Shown here: in pieces, positions 1 to 6,947 of the stretch
Position numbering within the stretch: the first letter of the stretch is position 1
How the letters are laid out: each line of letters opens with the position of its first letter
DNA from: an uncultured Oscillospiraceae bacterium
GTDB taxonomy: Bacteria > Bacillota_A > Clostridia > Oscillospirales > Oscillospiraceae
DNA length: 14,190 nucleotides
NCBI GenBank assembly: GCA_947631675.1
Contig: CANRMG010000026.1
Span: 1-14,190, forward strand
Direction: 5' to 3'
Position numbers and translations under genes: made by a program
Notes under the pieces: generated by a model
The model's database searches: none
What the model was told of the DNA's origin: nothing
Seen by the model: only the letters and a program-made list of their open reading frames with translations

Positions 1-1478
1 TCATGCTGGCCCTGGTGGACGACCAGAAGCAGCCGAAAGTACTGTCCCTGCGCCACATCCTGGACGAGTACATCGCCTACCAGGAGCAGATCATCATCCG
101 CCGGACCAAGTACGATCTGCGCAAGGCCCAGGAGCGGGCCCACCTGCTGGAAGGCCTCTTGATAGCCCAGGACAACATCGACGAGGTCATCCGCATCATC
201 CGCACCAGCTATGACGACGCCAAACAGCGGCTCATGGAGCGCTTCGGCCTGGACGACGTGCAGGCCCAGGCCATCTGCGATATGCGTCTCATCGCCCTGC
301 AGGGCCTCAACCGGGAGAAACTGGAGACGGAGTACAAGGACCTGGAGAAAAAGATCGCCTACTACCAGCAGCTGCTGGGCAGCGAAGAGATGCTCCGCGG
401 CGTGCTGAAAGACGAGCTGATTGCCATCCGGGACAAGTACGGCGACAAGCGCCTCACCGAGATCCAGGACGTGTACGGCGAGATCGACGCCGAAGACCTG
501 ATCCCGGAGGAGGAGTGCGTGTACACCATGAGCCACAACGGCTACATCAAGCGCCTGCCGGCCATGGAGTACCGGGCCCAGAACCGGGGCGGCAAGGGCG
601 TGAAGGCCATGGCCACCCGGGAGGAGGACTATGTGGAGACCGTCTTCACCGCCTCCAGCCACGACTTCATCCTGTTCTTCACCTCCGCCGGCCGGGTCTA
701 CAGCCGCAAGGGCTATCTCATCCCCGAGGCCAGCCGGGCCAGCCGGGGCGCGCCCATCGTGAACTTCGTGCCCGTGGAGCCCGGCGAGCGGGTCCAGGCC
801 ATGCTCCACATCCGGCAGATGGAGGAGGGCAAGTATCTGCTGTTCACCACCGCCCGGGGCACCGTGAAGCGCATGTTCCTGACGGAGCTTAAAAACATCC
901 GCAGCATCGGCATCCGGGCCCTCACCCTGGACGAGGGGGACGAGCTGGTGAGTGTAGACCTCACCGACGGGGACCAGAACATCCTCATCGCCACGGCGGA
1001 CGGCGCGGCCATCTGCTTTAAGGAGACCGACGTGCGGGCCATGGGCCGCACGGCCATGGGCGTGCGGGGCATCAAGCTGCGCGCCGGCGACCGTGTGGTG
1101 GGCGCCGGGTCCGTCCAGGAGGGCGACATGGTCCTGTCCGTCACCGCCAACGGCTACGGCAAGCGCACCCCGGCGGAGGAATACCTTCGGGGCGGCGAGG
1201 CCCAGGGCCGGGGCGGCTACGGCATGAAGAACTATAAGGTCACCGACAAGACCGGCCCGGTGGTGGCCATGAAGCTGGTCACCGGCCAGGAGGACATTCT
1301 CTTGGTATCCGACGACGGCACCATCCTGCGCACCGACGCGGGGGCCATCTCCGTCTACGGCCGCTCCACCCAGGGCGTGCGCCTCATGCGGGTGGCCGAG
1401 GGCAGCCGCATCATCTCCATCGCCTGCGCCGACAAGGAGGAGGCGGAGGACGCCGCCGCCGACGCGCCCCAGGCATGA
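1..1478 (+). CDS. gyrA: DNA gyrase subunit A, C-terminal part (5' end outside window)
   Basis: This is the A subunit of DNA gyrase, which with GyrB introduces negative supercoils using ATP. The reading frame is open from the window edge (first full codon at position 3), so the N-terminal breakage-reunion domain with the active-site tyrosine is not visible; roughly 340 residues are probably missing, judged from the family length. The visible 491 residues cover the long coiled-coil and C-gate region (about 1-150), then the six-bladed DNA-wrapping pinwheel. The GyrA box QNRGGKG lies at residues 193-199, which favours GyrA over ParC. Repeated blade motifs such as SHNGYIKR and TANGYGKR follow. The C-terminus is a short acidic, Ala-rich tail. 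It ends in an ATGA overlap with rnhA, so the two are probably co-translated. Confidence 0.96.
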   Translation, partial: MLALVDDQKQPKVLSLRHILDEYIAYQEQIIIRRTKYDLRKAQERAHLLEGLLIAQDNIDEVIRIIRTSYDDAKQRLMERFGLDDVQAQAICDMRLIALQGLNREKLETEYKDLEKKIAYYQQLLGSEEMLRGVLKDELIAIRDKYGDKRLTEIQDVYGEIDAEDLIPEEECVYTMSHNGYIKRLPAMEYRAQNRGGKGVKAMATREEDYVETVFTASSHDFILFFTSAGRVYSRKGYLIPEASRASRGAPIVNFVPVEPGERVQAMLHIRQMEEGKYLLFTTARGTVKRMFLTELKNIRSIGIRALTLDEGDELVSVDLTDGDQNILIATADGAAICFKETDVRAMGRTAMGVRGIKLRAGDRVVGAGSVQEGDMVLSVTANGYGKRTPAEEYLRGGEAQGRGGYGMKNYKVTDKTGPVVAMKLVTGQEDILLVSDDGTILRTDAGAISVYGRSTQGVRLMRVAEGSRIISIACADKEEAEDAAADAPQA

Positions 1479-1909
1479 AGGACGTGACCATCTACACCGA
1501 CGGGGCCTGTTCGGGAAACCCGGGCCCCGGCGGCTGGGCCGCCGTGCTGCGCTACGGCGCGGCGGAAAAAGAGCTCTCCGGCGGCGAAAAGGACACCACC
1601 AACAACCGCATGGAGCTCACCGCCGTCATCAAAGCCCTGGAGGCTCTCAAAGAGCCCTGCGCCGTCACGGTGTACACCGACAGCCAGTATATTTCCCGGG
1701 CAATGACGGAGGGGTGGCTTTCCAAATGGAAGGCCGCAGGCTTCACCAAGAAAGGCGGCCTCAAGAACGCGGAGCTGTGGCGGGCCCTGGACGGGCTTTT
1801 GCAGCGCCATGAGGTGCGGTTCCAATGGGTCAAAGGCCACGCGGACAACGAGTACAACAACCGCTGCGACGCCCTGGCGGTGGCCCAGCGGGACAAGTAC
1901 GCCAAATGA
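1475..1909 (+). CDS. rnhA: Ribonuclease HI
   Basis: This enzyme cleaves the RNA strand of RNA-DNA hybrids in R-loops and primer remnants. The 144-residue length is typical of stand-alone bacterial RNase HI. The four metal-binding carboxylates are all present: D9 ([14 protein letters not shown] motif), E47 (RMELTA), D69 (YTDSQY) and D132, with the catalytic histidine H122 in [11 protein letters not shown]. The basic handle region ([15 protein letters not shown], about 81-95) is also present, as in the E. coli type. The ATG lies inside the gyrA stop (ATGA at 1475-1478) and has no strong Shine-Dalgarno sequence of its own, so translation is probably coupled. The stop in turn overlaps the next start by ATGA. 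Confidence 0.96.
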   Translation: MKDVTIYTDGACSGNPGPGGWAAVLRYGAAEKELSGGEKDTTNNRMELTAVIKALEALKEPCAVTVYTDSQYISRAMTEGWLSKWKAAGFTKKGGLKNAELWRALDGLLQRHEVRFQWVKGHADNEYNNRCDALAVAQRDKYAK

Positions 1910-2472
1910 GCCCGGCGCTGAAGCGGCCGCCCGCCCGGCCCTATAAGGGCCGGAGCCTGCTGGAGGCGCTTAACGATTACACCGCCGTGGACATCGAGAC
2001 CACGGGCCTGAGCCCCCGCTACAGCGCCATCATCGAGCTGGGCGCGGTCCGATTCCGGGGCGGGAAGCCCCGGGAGGAGCTGAGCCTTCTCATAAACCCC
2101 GGCTTTTCGGTGCCCGCGGGCATCACGGAACTCACCGGCATCGACGACGATATGCTCTGGACCGCCCCGCCCATCGAGGACGTATTGCCTTATTTTCGGG
2201 ACTTTCTGGGCGGCGATGTGATACTGGGCCACAACGTGAACTTCGATGTGAACTTTATCTACGACAAGTCCCTGATGATCGGTCTTCCTCCCCTTTCCAA
2301 CGACTTCGTGGACACCATGCGCCTGTCCCGGCGGCTGTTTCCCCGGTATAAGCACCACACCCTGGCGGACCTGGTGGAGCGCTTCGGCGTGGAGCGGGAT
2401 ACCGCCCACCGGGCCCTGGCGGACTGCTACAGCGCCGCCGCCTGCTACGAATACATGAAGACCCTGCTATGA
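1906..2472 (+). CDS. DnaQ-like DEDDh 3'-5' exonuclease
   Basis: A 188-residue 3'-5' exonuclease of the DNA polymerase III epsilon/PolC exonuclease family. The DEDDh residues are visible: D29 and E31 (VDIETTG, Exo I), D114 (HNVNFDVNF, Exo II), and H168 and D173 (HRALADC, Exo III). It is one exonuclease domain with no polymerase, BRCT or helicase domain, so it is a stand-alone proofreading or processing nuclease rather than PolC. The frame stays open upstream to 1825, but the ATG at 1906 is chosen because it overlaps the rnhA stop as ATGA, repeating the gyrA-rnhA arrangement. The last codon runs into the terminator stem. The exact substrate is not known from sequence. Confidence 0.88.
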   Translation: MSPALKRPPARPYKGRSLLEALNDYTAVDIETTGLSPRYSAIIELGAVRFRGGKPREELSLLINPGFSVPAGITELTGIDDDMLWTAPPIEDVLPYFRDFLGGDVILGHNVNFDVNFIYDKSLMIGLPPLSNDFVDTMRLSRRLFPRYKHHTLADLVERFGVERDTAHRALADCYSAAACYEYMKTLL

Positions 2473-2506
2473 CATACCCCCGGCCCAGGCCGGGGGTATG
2501 TTTTTC
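2472..2506 (+). terminator. Rho-independent terminator of the gyrA-rnhA-exonuclease unit
   Basis: A 13-bp perfect stem (2472-2484 with 2489-2501) with a 4-nt loop (CCAG) is followed by a T run at 2501-2505. The first base of the stem is the last base of the exonuclease stop codon. Confidence 0.93.
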
Positions 2507-2523
2507 CAATCGATTTTATGCTC

Positions 2524-2553
2524 TTGACTTTTATGCTGCCATGCGGGTAAACT
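2524..2553 (+). promoter_or_regulatory. Candidate sigma-A promoter of the alpha/beta hydrolase
   Basis: TTGACT (2524-2529) and TAAACT (2548-2553) are separated by 18 bp, about 30 bp upstream of the GTG start. The -35 match is good; the -10 match is 4 of 6. Confidence 0.5.
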
Positions 2554-2581
2554 GGGGTATCATCCGAAAAGGGGCGATAGC

Positions 2582-3574
2582 GTGAAGACAAAGAGGAGAA
2601 CCAAAGTCATATTCATCGTACTGGCGGTAGTCGTGGTAGTGCTCCTGGGGGCACTGGCGTTCGCGGGGGACTTCCTGTGCCGGTTCGCCCTGGACCCCCA
2701 GGCCAGCTTCACCATGAACGATATGTTCCAGCGCGGCGGCGTGGAGGGCATCGGCGACGGGCCCGTGGTGGCGATGACCGCCGAGCGGGAGCAGTGGCAT
2801 ACATACGTCCAGGACGCCTACGCCTGGTATGACGCCGGCGGCGAGCAAGTGGAGCTGTCCCGCCCCGACGGGGTCCGGGCGGGGACCATGTTCTCCCAGA
2901 CCGGCCACAAATACGCCATCCTCTTTCACGGCTACACGGGCCGCCGCTCCGACATGGCCGCCTACGCCAAAAAGTTCTGGGATATGGGCTTTTCCGTGCT
3001 GACGCCGGACGCCATGGCCCACGGAGACAGCGGCGGGCGGTACATCGGCATGGGCTGGCTGGACCGGCCCGACGCCCTGGGGTGGATCGCCTATATCGTC
3101 CAGGCCGACCCCGCGGCGGAGATCGTGCTGCACGGGGTGTCCATGGGCGGGGCCGAGGTCATGATGGTGTCCGGGGAGGACCTGCCGGAGAACGTGAAGT
3201 GCATCGTGGAGGACTGCGGCTACTCGTCGGTGTGGGACGAGTTTCGGCTGCAGCTGAAAAACGTGTTCCACATGCCCCCCTTCCCCCTGCTGTACGCTGC
3301 CTCGGCGGCATCGAAGCTGCGAGCGGGATACTCCTTCGGGGAGGCCTCAGCGGTGGAGCAGCTGAAAAGGGCCACGGTGCCCATGCTCTTCATCCACGGC
3401 GAGGCGGATACCTTCGTGCCCTTTGAAATGCTGGACACGGTCTATGAGGCCTGCGCAAGCCCTGTGAAGGAAAAACTATCGGTGCCCATGGCCAGCCACG
3501 GCGCCGCGGCGGACACGGACCCGGACCTGTATTGGGACACGGTGACCGGGTTTGTGGGAAAATACGTGAACTGA
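2582..3574 (+). CDS. Membrane-anchored alpha/beta hydrolase (serine hydrolase)
   Basis: A 330-residue alpha/beta hydrolase of the peptidase S9/BAAT-like group; the natural substrate cannot be read from the sequence. A basic N-terminus (MKTKRRTK) precedes a membrane segment at about 9-28, which suggests a signal anchor with the enzyme outside the membrane. The fold motifs are HGYTG (116-120, oxyanion region), the nucleophile elbow HGVSMGG with Ser187, Asp276 in HGEADTF, and His306 in MASHGAA, so the triad is complete. The start is GTG at 2582, preceded by AAAAGGGG at 2567-2574. It is a single-gene unit with its own promoter. Similar clostridial proteins are annotated as alpha/beta hydrolase or cinnamoyl-esterase-like, but a specific activity should not be assumed. 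Confidence 0.88.
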   Translation: MKTKRRTKVIFIVLAVVVVVLLGALAFAGDFLCRFALDPQASFTMNDMFQRGGVEGIGDGPVVAMTAEREQWHTYVQDAYAWYDAGGEQVELSRPDGVRAGTMFSQTGHKYAILFHGYTGRRSDMAAYAKKFWDMGFSVLTPDAMAHGDSGGRYIGMGWLDRPDALGWIAYIVQADPAAEIVLHGVSMGGAEVMMVSGEDLPENVKCIVEDCGYSSVWDEFRLQLKNVFHMPPFPLLYAASAASKLRAGYSFGEASAVEQLKRATVPMLFIHGEADTFVPFEMLDTVYEACASPVKEKLSVPMASHGAAADTDPDLYWDTVTGFVGKYVN

Positions 3575-3607
3575 AAAAAGAAATCGCCGCCCCTGGTGCA
3601 GGGCGGC
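3574..3607 (-). terminator. Minus-strand terminator at the distal end of repeat copy A
   Basis: A 7-bp GC stem (3586-3592 with 3601-3607) is followed, reading the minus strand, by GATTTC and six T (3579-3574). It would stop minus-strand transcripts that pass the terminator at 3701-3728. The T run overlaps the hydrolase stop codon. Confidence 0.6.
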
Positions 3608-3694
3608 TGAGCCCGACAGGGCCCCTCCCCGCTAAAGTTCGCTTTGCTCACCAACCGCGGTCCGGGGCACTGCCGGTTCTCACCGCCCGTCGGG
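3586..3694 (-). repeat. Structured intergenic repeat, copy A (109 nt)
   Basis: Read on the minus strand, this begins with CCCGAC (3694-3689). Hairpin 1 follows, with arms GGCAGTGCCCC (3674-3664) and GGGGCCCTGTC (3625-3615). Between the arms is a 29-nt core (3658-3630) that differs from copy C (6816-6844) at one base. Hairpin 2 is at 3607-3586. The order of parts and total length match copies B and C, so this is a dispersed element and not a one-off hairpin. Confidence 0.8.
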
Positions 3695-3700
3695 ACAGCA

Positions 3701-3734
3701 AAAGACCTCCTCGTCAGAGGAGGTCTTTATTCTT
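3701..3734. terminator. Bidirectional terminator between converging units
   Basis: A perfect 12-bp stem (3701-3712 with 3717-3728), loop GTCA, carries an A-tract on one side and a T-tract on the other. It works in both directions between the plus-strand hydrolase and the minus-strand MBL/ROK unit. It sits between the two head-to-head repeat copies. Confidence 0.85.
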
Positions 3735-3756
3735 TGTGCCGGAGAAAGTCTGCCAG

Positions 3757-3863
3757 CCCGACGGCGCTCCAAGGAGGCAGTGTCCCTCGAACGAACATTG
3801 CTGAGCGGAGCGAAGACGTTCGCGAGGGCCACTGTCGACGCAGGGAGCGCCATTGCCTGCGTC
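3757..3863 (+). repeat. Structured intergenic repeat, copy B (107 nt, diverged)
   Basis: Plus-strand copy: CCCGAC at 3757-3762; hairpin 1 arms GGCAGTGTCCCTCG (3776-3789) and CGAGGGCCACTGTC (3823-3836), 13 of 14 positions pairing with one G-T; hairpin 2 arms GACGCAGG (3837-3844) and CCTGCGTC (3856-3863), an 8-bp perfect stem. The loop keeps TGAGCGGAGCGAA, matching TGAGCGAAGCGAA of copy C, but the rest has diverged. It ends 4 nt from the ROK stop codon, so it lies in that gene's 3' untranslated region, antisense to the transcript. Confidence 0.75.
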
Positions 3864-3867
3864 TTTG

Positions 3868-4746
3868 TCAATCCATAGCGTATAGCGCCGTGCCGATCAT
3901 GCCGGCGTCGCTGCCTAGGGTGGCCAGGCGGATCTCTGTGCCCAGGCACGCGTGGAAGGCGTATTTTTCAAAGGCGGCCTGGACCCGGCTGCGCAGGTAC
4001 TCCCCCGCCAGGGCCACGCCCCCGCCCAGGACCACCGCCGCCGGGTCCACGATGGCACAGGCGCCGGCGATGCCCCAGCCCAGGATGTCGCAGGCCTTGT
4101 CCGCCACGGCGGCGAGCCGCGCGTCCCCCGCGGCGGCGCCGTCCATGATCTGCTTGCAGGAGAGGCCCTCTACACCCGCCTGGGCCGCCAGGCGCACGAT
4201 GCCCGTGGCGCTGCAGTACTGCTCCAGACACCCCGTGCGGCCGCAGGAGCATTTAGCGGCGGTGTCGGTGGGGTCCCAGCACAGATGCCCGATCTCCCCG
4301 GCAGTGCCCCGGGCGCCCACCCGGAGCTTTCCGTCCAGCACCACCCCGGCGCCCACGCCGGTGCCCAGCGCCACGAAGAGCACGCTCTCAAAGCCCTTGC
4401 CGCCCCCCAGGCGCTGCTCGCCCAGGGCCGCGGCGTTGGCGTCATTCAATACTTTGCAGGGGATGCCAGTGAGGGCGGTGAACTCATCCGTGGGCCGGCA
4501 CACGCCCCAGCCCAGGTTCACGCACCGGTTCACCGTCCCGTCGGGCAGCACCGCCCCGGGCACGGCCAGGGCCGCCCCCGCCGCCGGGCCCCGCAATGAC
4601 GCGGCGATGTCGGGGATGATATGCCGGCCGCCGTCGGCGGTGACCGTGGGCACGCTCCACTTCTCCAGCAGCGTCTCCCCCTCGAAAAGCCCCACCTTCA
4701 CGGTAGTGCCGCCGATGTCGATGCCGTAATACCGCTTATTTTCCAT
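3868..4746 (-). CDS. ROK-family sugar kinase (glucokinase-like)
   Basis: A 292-residue ROK kinase that would phosphorylate a hexose such as glucose with ATP. The sequence shows the phosphate-binding motif GIDIGGTT (8-15), the catalytic aspartate D102 in NDANAAALGE, the ALGTGVGAGV motif (about 126-135), E151 and H154 in GEIGH, and the zinc motif with C166, C168 and C173 in CSCGRTGCLEQYCS. All expected ROK residues are present and the length is normal. Because it lacks an N-terminal helix-turn-helix, it is a kinase and not a ROK repressor. Its ATG lies inside the 3' end of the MBL gene (11-nt overlap at 4736-4746), with little Shine-Dalgarno sequence, so translation is probably coupled. Sugar specificity (glucose, N-acetylmannosamine, fructose) cannot be decided here. 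Confidence 0.92.
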   Translation of the reverse strand: MENKRYYGIDIGGTTVKVGLFEGETLLEKWSVPTVTADGGRHIIPDIAASLRGPAAGAALAVPGAVLPDGTVNRCVNLGWGVCRPTDEFTALTGIPCKVLNDANAAALGEQRLGGGKGFESVLFVALGTGVGAGVVLDGKLRVGARGTAGEIGHLCWDPTDTAAKCSCGRTGCLEQYCSATGIVRLAAQAGVEGLSCKQIMDGAAAGDARLAAVADKACDILGWGIAGACAIVDPAAVVLGGGVALAGEYLRSRVQAAFEKYAFHACLGTEIRLATLGSDAGMIGTALYAMD

Positions 4747-5346
4747 AGGTCAGCACCGCCGTCTGCGCGGGGGTGTCCGCGCTCAGATCAAGGGTGTCGC
4801 CCGGATATGTACGGACGTTGTCGCAGAGCTTCGTGAACTGGTCCAATGTCCCGATCACGTCGAAGCCCATCCCCCCCAGCCGATAATGCATGGGAATCAC
4901 CACCCGGGCGCCGATGTCGTCCGCCACCTGCTTGGCCATGGCGGCGTCGATGGTGAAAAACCCGCCCACGGGGATGAGCAGGCAGTCCGCCCCCTTCATC
5001 ACGTCCAGAGCCGGACCGGTCAGCCGGTGGCCCAGGTCCCCCAGGTGGACCAGGCGCAGGCCCTCGCCGTGGAGGATGTGGATGGTGTTGGGGCCCCGGA
5101 GAGCGCCTCCCTTGTCATCGTGGAAGGCGGCGATCTTCTCCACCTTCAGGGGACAGTCCCGCCCCGAGAGCGTATAAGGCCCCGGGCGTTGTGGTCGCCG
5201 TGCTCATGGGAGCAGTACACCGCGTCCGCCGCGGCCCGCATTGGCCCGCAGCCGGGCACCTTCCCGTCCTCATAGGGGTCGAACACCACGGTGTAGCCCT
5301 CCGCGGTCACCTGAAAGCAGCTGTGGCCGAGCCATTTGATACGCAT
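4736..5346 (-). pseudogene. MBL-fold metallo-hydrolase (UlaG-like), frameshifted as given
   Basis: The two halves of one metallo-beta-lactamase-fold hydrolase lie in different minus-strand frames. The N-terminal half begins MRIKWLGHSCF at 5346 and carries the metal motif HEHGDH. It then runs into a stop at 5148-5146. The C-terminal half, in the -1 frame, reads YTLSGRDCPLKVEKI, then FHDDKGGALRG, HLGDLGH, IPVGGFFTIDA and IPMHY, ending at 4736. The frames join near 5179-5186, at a CCCC/GGG run, where one missing base would restore a product of about 203 residues. All later motifs are intact, so the lesion is recent or a sequencing error. GAGGTG lies 6 nt before the chosen ATG; an ATG at 5352 is an alternative. 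It shares a promoter with the ROK kinase. The substrate is unknown. Confidence 0.85.
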
Positions 5347-5383
5347 ATCCATCACCTCAAAACATTGTCTGGCCGCTGAGGAC

Positions 5384-5412
5384 AGTATAGCAAGAATGGA
5401 CCGGTTTGTCAC
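5384..5412 (-). promoter_or_regulatory. Sigma-A promoter of the MBL-ROK unit
   Basis: On the minus strand, GTGACA (5412-5407), a 17-bp spacer and TATACT (5389-5384), with TGC just before the -10 (extended -10). It lies about 38 bp upstream of the MBL start. Confidence 0.8.
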
Positions 5413-5461
5413 CAAAAATGTATGGCGCCCGGCCGGTGCGGAAAAGCAGTTGTGCTCCCAC

Positions 5462-5490
5462 TTGCGTGAAACCGCACAATATGCTATAAT
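5462..5490 (+). promoter_or_regulatory. Sigma-A promoter of the Fe-ADH homologue
   Basis: TTGCGT (5462-5467), a 17-bp spacer and a perfect TATAAT (5485-5490) preceded by TGC. The leader (5497-5532) is AT-rich and ends in a strong ribosome binding site, GGAGGTGA (5521-5528). It is divergent from the MBL promoter; the two -10 boxes are about 100 bp apart. Confidence 0.8.
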
Positions 5491-5532
5491 ATTAAAAATT
5501 GAAGTTTTTTCCAATTTTTTGGAGGTGAGTCC

Positions 5533-6753
5533 ATGAGCATGGCCGCTGTGATCCGCTGCCGCATCGCGCAGCGATTCATCCGCCTGGGCCGGCAGCTGCA
5601 CCCCGCGGGGAAGCAGGCGCTGGAAACAGGCGCGGGCGCGGTATTTGCCCTGGGCCAGATCATGCGGGACAGGCGGCTGAAAAAGCCGCTGGTGGTGCTG
5701 AGCACGGACGAGACACAGGCCCGGTACAAGCTCCTGCACGCCCTCTCCAACGAGGACATCGCCTTCACGGTCTTTGACCAGGTCCCGCCGGAGCCCACCG
5801 CGGCGGACGGCGCGGCCGCGGCCGCGGCCTACAGCGGCAGCCAGTGCGACTGCTTCATCGCCGTGGGCGACGGGGCCCTGCTGGACATCACGAAGGCGGC
5901 TGCGGCCAGCTGCGGCTATGGGGGCCGGGACATCCTGTCCCTGGTGGGCAAGCGGCTGAAAAGCCACCGGATCCCCCCCGTGATCGCCGCTCCCACGGCG
6001 GCCGGCTCCGGCGCGGAGGCCATGGGCCTGGCGGTGGTGGCCGACGGAAAGGGCGGCCGCGTCCTCCTGGAAGGGGACGGACTGCTGCCGGAGGTGGCGC
6101 TGCTGGACCCGGAGATGCTGGCGGACACGCCCCGGGACAAGATGGCGGACGCGGGCCTGGACGGCCTTTGCTGGGCGGTGGAGGCGTTTCTCGCCGCGCC
6201 CCGGAGCGACACGCGGACAAAGACCATGGCCGCGGAGGCGGCGGAGCAGTTTTTTGCCAGCCTGGAGAGCTGCTGGAACAGCGGCGGCACCCTCCGGGAG
6301 CGGGGAGACATCCTCGCCGGGTCCCGGATGGCGGGCCGGGTGGCCTCCCTGGTGGGCGGCGGCTATGCCCGGGCCATGATCCGGGCGGCCCAGAACGTGA
6401 CGGGCGTCAGCTTCGCCGCGGCCTGCGGCGTGATACTGCCGGCCGTGTTGGAAAAATATGGAAATACTGCCCGTGAGGACCTGGCCCGGCTGGCCATGCT
6501 TGCGGATGTGACCGAGGACGGCGGCCGGGAGGATAGGGCCGAGGCCCTCATCGGGCGGATACGGACCATGGCCTTCCGCATGGGCCTGCCCGACCAACTG
6601 GAGGACGTGACGGCGGAGCAGGCGGCCCAGATCGCAGAGCTGACCGCCACAGCGGCCAACCCCCGGTACATCAGCCCCGTCGTCTGGACGGCGGAGGAGT
6701 GCCACGACCTGATATTGTCGCTCTGCGCCGAGCCGGCGGAAGAGGAAGAATGA
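5533..6753 (+). CDS. Iron-alcohol-dehydrogenase homologue lacking metal ligands
   Basis: A 406-residue protein with the fold signature of group III (iron-containing) alcohol dehydrogenases: an N-terminal dinucleotide-binding half with VGDGALLD at 111-118 (family GGGSxxD), APTAAGSGAEA at about 153-163 (family PTTAGTGSE), and a helical C-terminal half with GVILPAVLEKYG. It aligns without gaps to the four metal ligands of FucO-type enzymes. Only the aspartate is kept (D210). The histidines are replaced by W214, R280 and F294, with the family spacings of 4 and 14 residues preserved. The extra conserved histidine is R284. The frame is intact and has a strong promoter and ribosome binding site, so it is probably expressed. 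It may be a non-metal oxidoreductase, a sugar-phosphate-binding relative or a pseudoenzyme; alcohol dehydrogenase activity should not be assumed. Confidence 0.8.
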   Translation: MSMAAVIRCRIAQRFIRLGRQLHPAGKQALETGAGAVFALGQIMRDRRLKKPLVVLSTDETQARYKLLHALSNEDIAFTVFDQVPPEPTAADGAAAAAAYSGSQCDCFIAVGDGALLDITKAAAASCGYGGRDILSLVGKRLKSHRIPPVIAAPTAAGSGAEAMGLAVVADGKGGRVLLEGDGLLPEVALLDPEMLADTPRDKMADAGLDGLCWAVEAFLAAPRSDTRTKTMAAEAAEQFFASLESCWNSGGTLRERGDILAGSRMAGRVASLVGGGYARAMIRAAQNVTGVSFAAACGVILPAVLEKYGNTAREDLARLAMLADVTEDGGREDRAEALIGRIRTMAFRMGLPDQLEDVTAEQAAQIAELTATAANPRYISPVVWTAEECHDLILSLCAEPAEEEE

Positions 6754-6780
6754 ATGCCTTGGGTGTAAAAAGACGACTTA

Positions 6781-6882
6781 CCCGACGCACGGCTGGAAAC
6801 GGCAGTGTCCCGGACGCGGTTGGTGAGCGAAGCGAACTTTAGCGCAGGGATACTGTCGGGCCAGGCCGCGCTTTGCCTGGCC
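6781..6882 (+). repeat. Structured intergenic repeat, copy C (102 nt)
   Basis: CCCGAC (6781-6786); hairpin 1 arms GGCAGTGTCCC (6801-6811) and GGGATACTGTC (6847-6857), with all 11 positions pairing including two G-T pairs; hairpin 2 arms GGCCAGGC (6859-6866) and GCCTGGCC (6875-6882), an 8-bp perfect stem. The core at 6816-6844 matches copy A at 28 of 29 bases. It lies between the Fe-ADH homologue and the serS terminator, and with that terminator fills the 194-bp gap. Confidence 0.8.
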
Positions 6883-6894
6883 GAGTCAGAAAGA

Positions 6895-6932
6895 ATTACA
6901 ATAAATGCGGGCCACCCAAGCGGGTGGCCCGC
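6895..6932 (-). terminator. Terminator of the parA-parB-serS unit
   Basis: An 11-bp perfect stem (6907-6917 with 6922-6932) with a 4-nt loop is followed on the minus strand by ATTTATTGTAATT. It may also stop plus-strand transcripts from the Fe-ADH homologue, but the T content is poorer on that side. Confidence 0.85.
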
Positions 6933-6947
6933 TTACTATATATTGTG

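Noticed and set aside
3644..4729. 361-codon plus-strand open frame
   Set aside because: It is antisense to the ROK kinase and runs through the repeat region; the product is Ala/Pro/Arg-rich without motifs.
5179..5186. Programmed -1 frameshift site in the MBL gene
   Set aside because: No X XXY YYZ heptamer in the correct phase and no obvious downstream stimulator; a homopolymer indel explains it better.
5347..6705. Upstream part of a 519-codon minus-strand open frame
   Set aside because: Only its final part (5346 to 5146) encodes real protein, the N-terminal half of the MBL hydrolase. The rest is antisense to the Fe-ADH homologue and has low-complexity composition.
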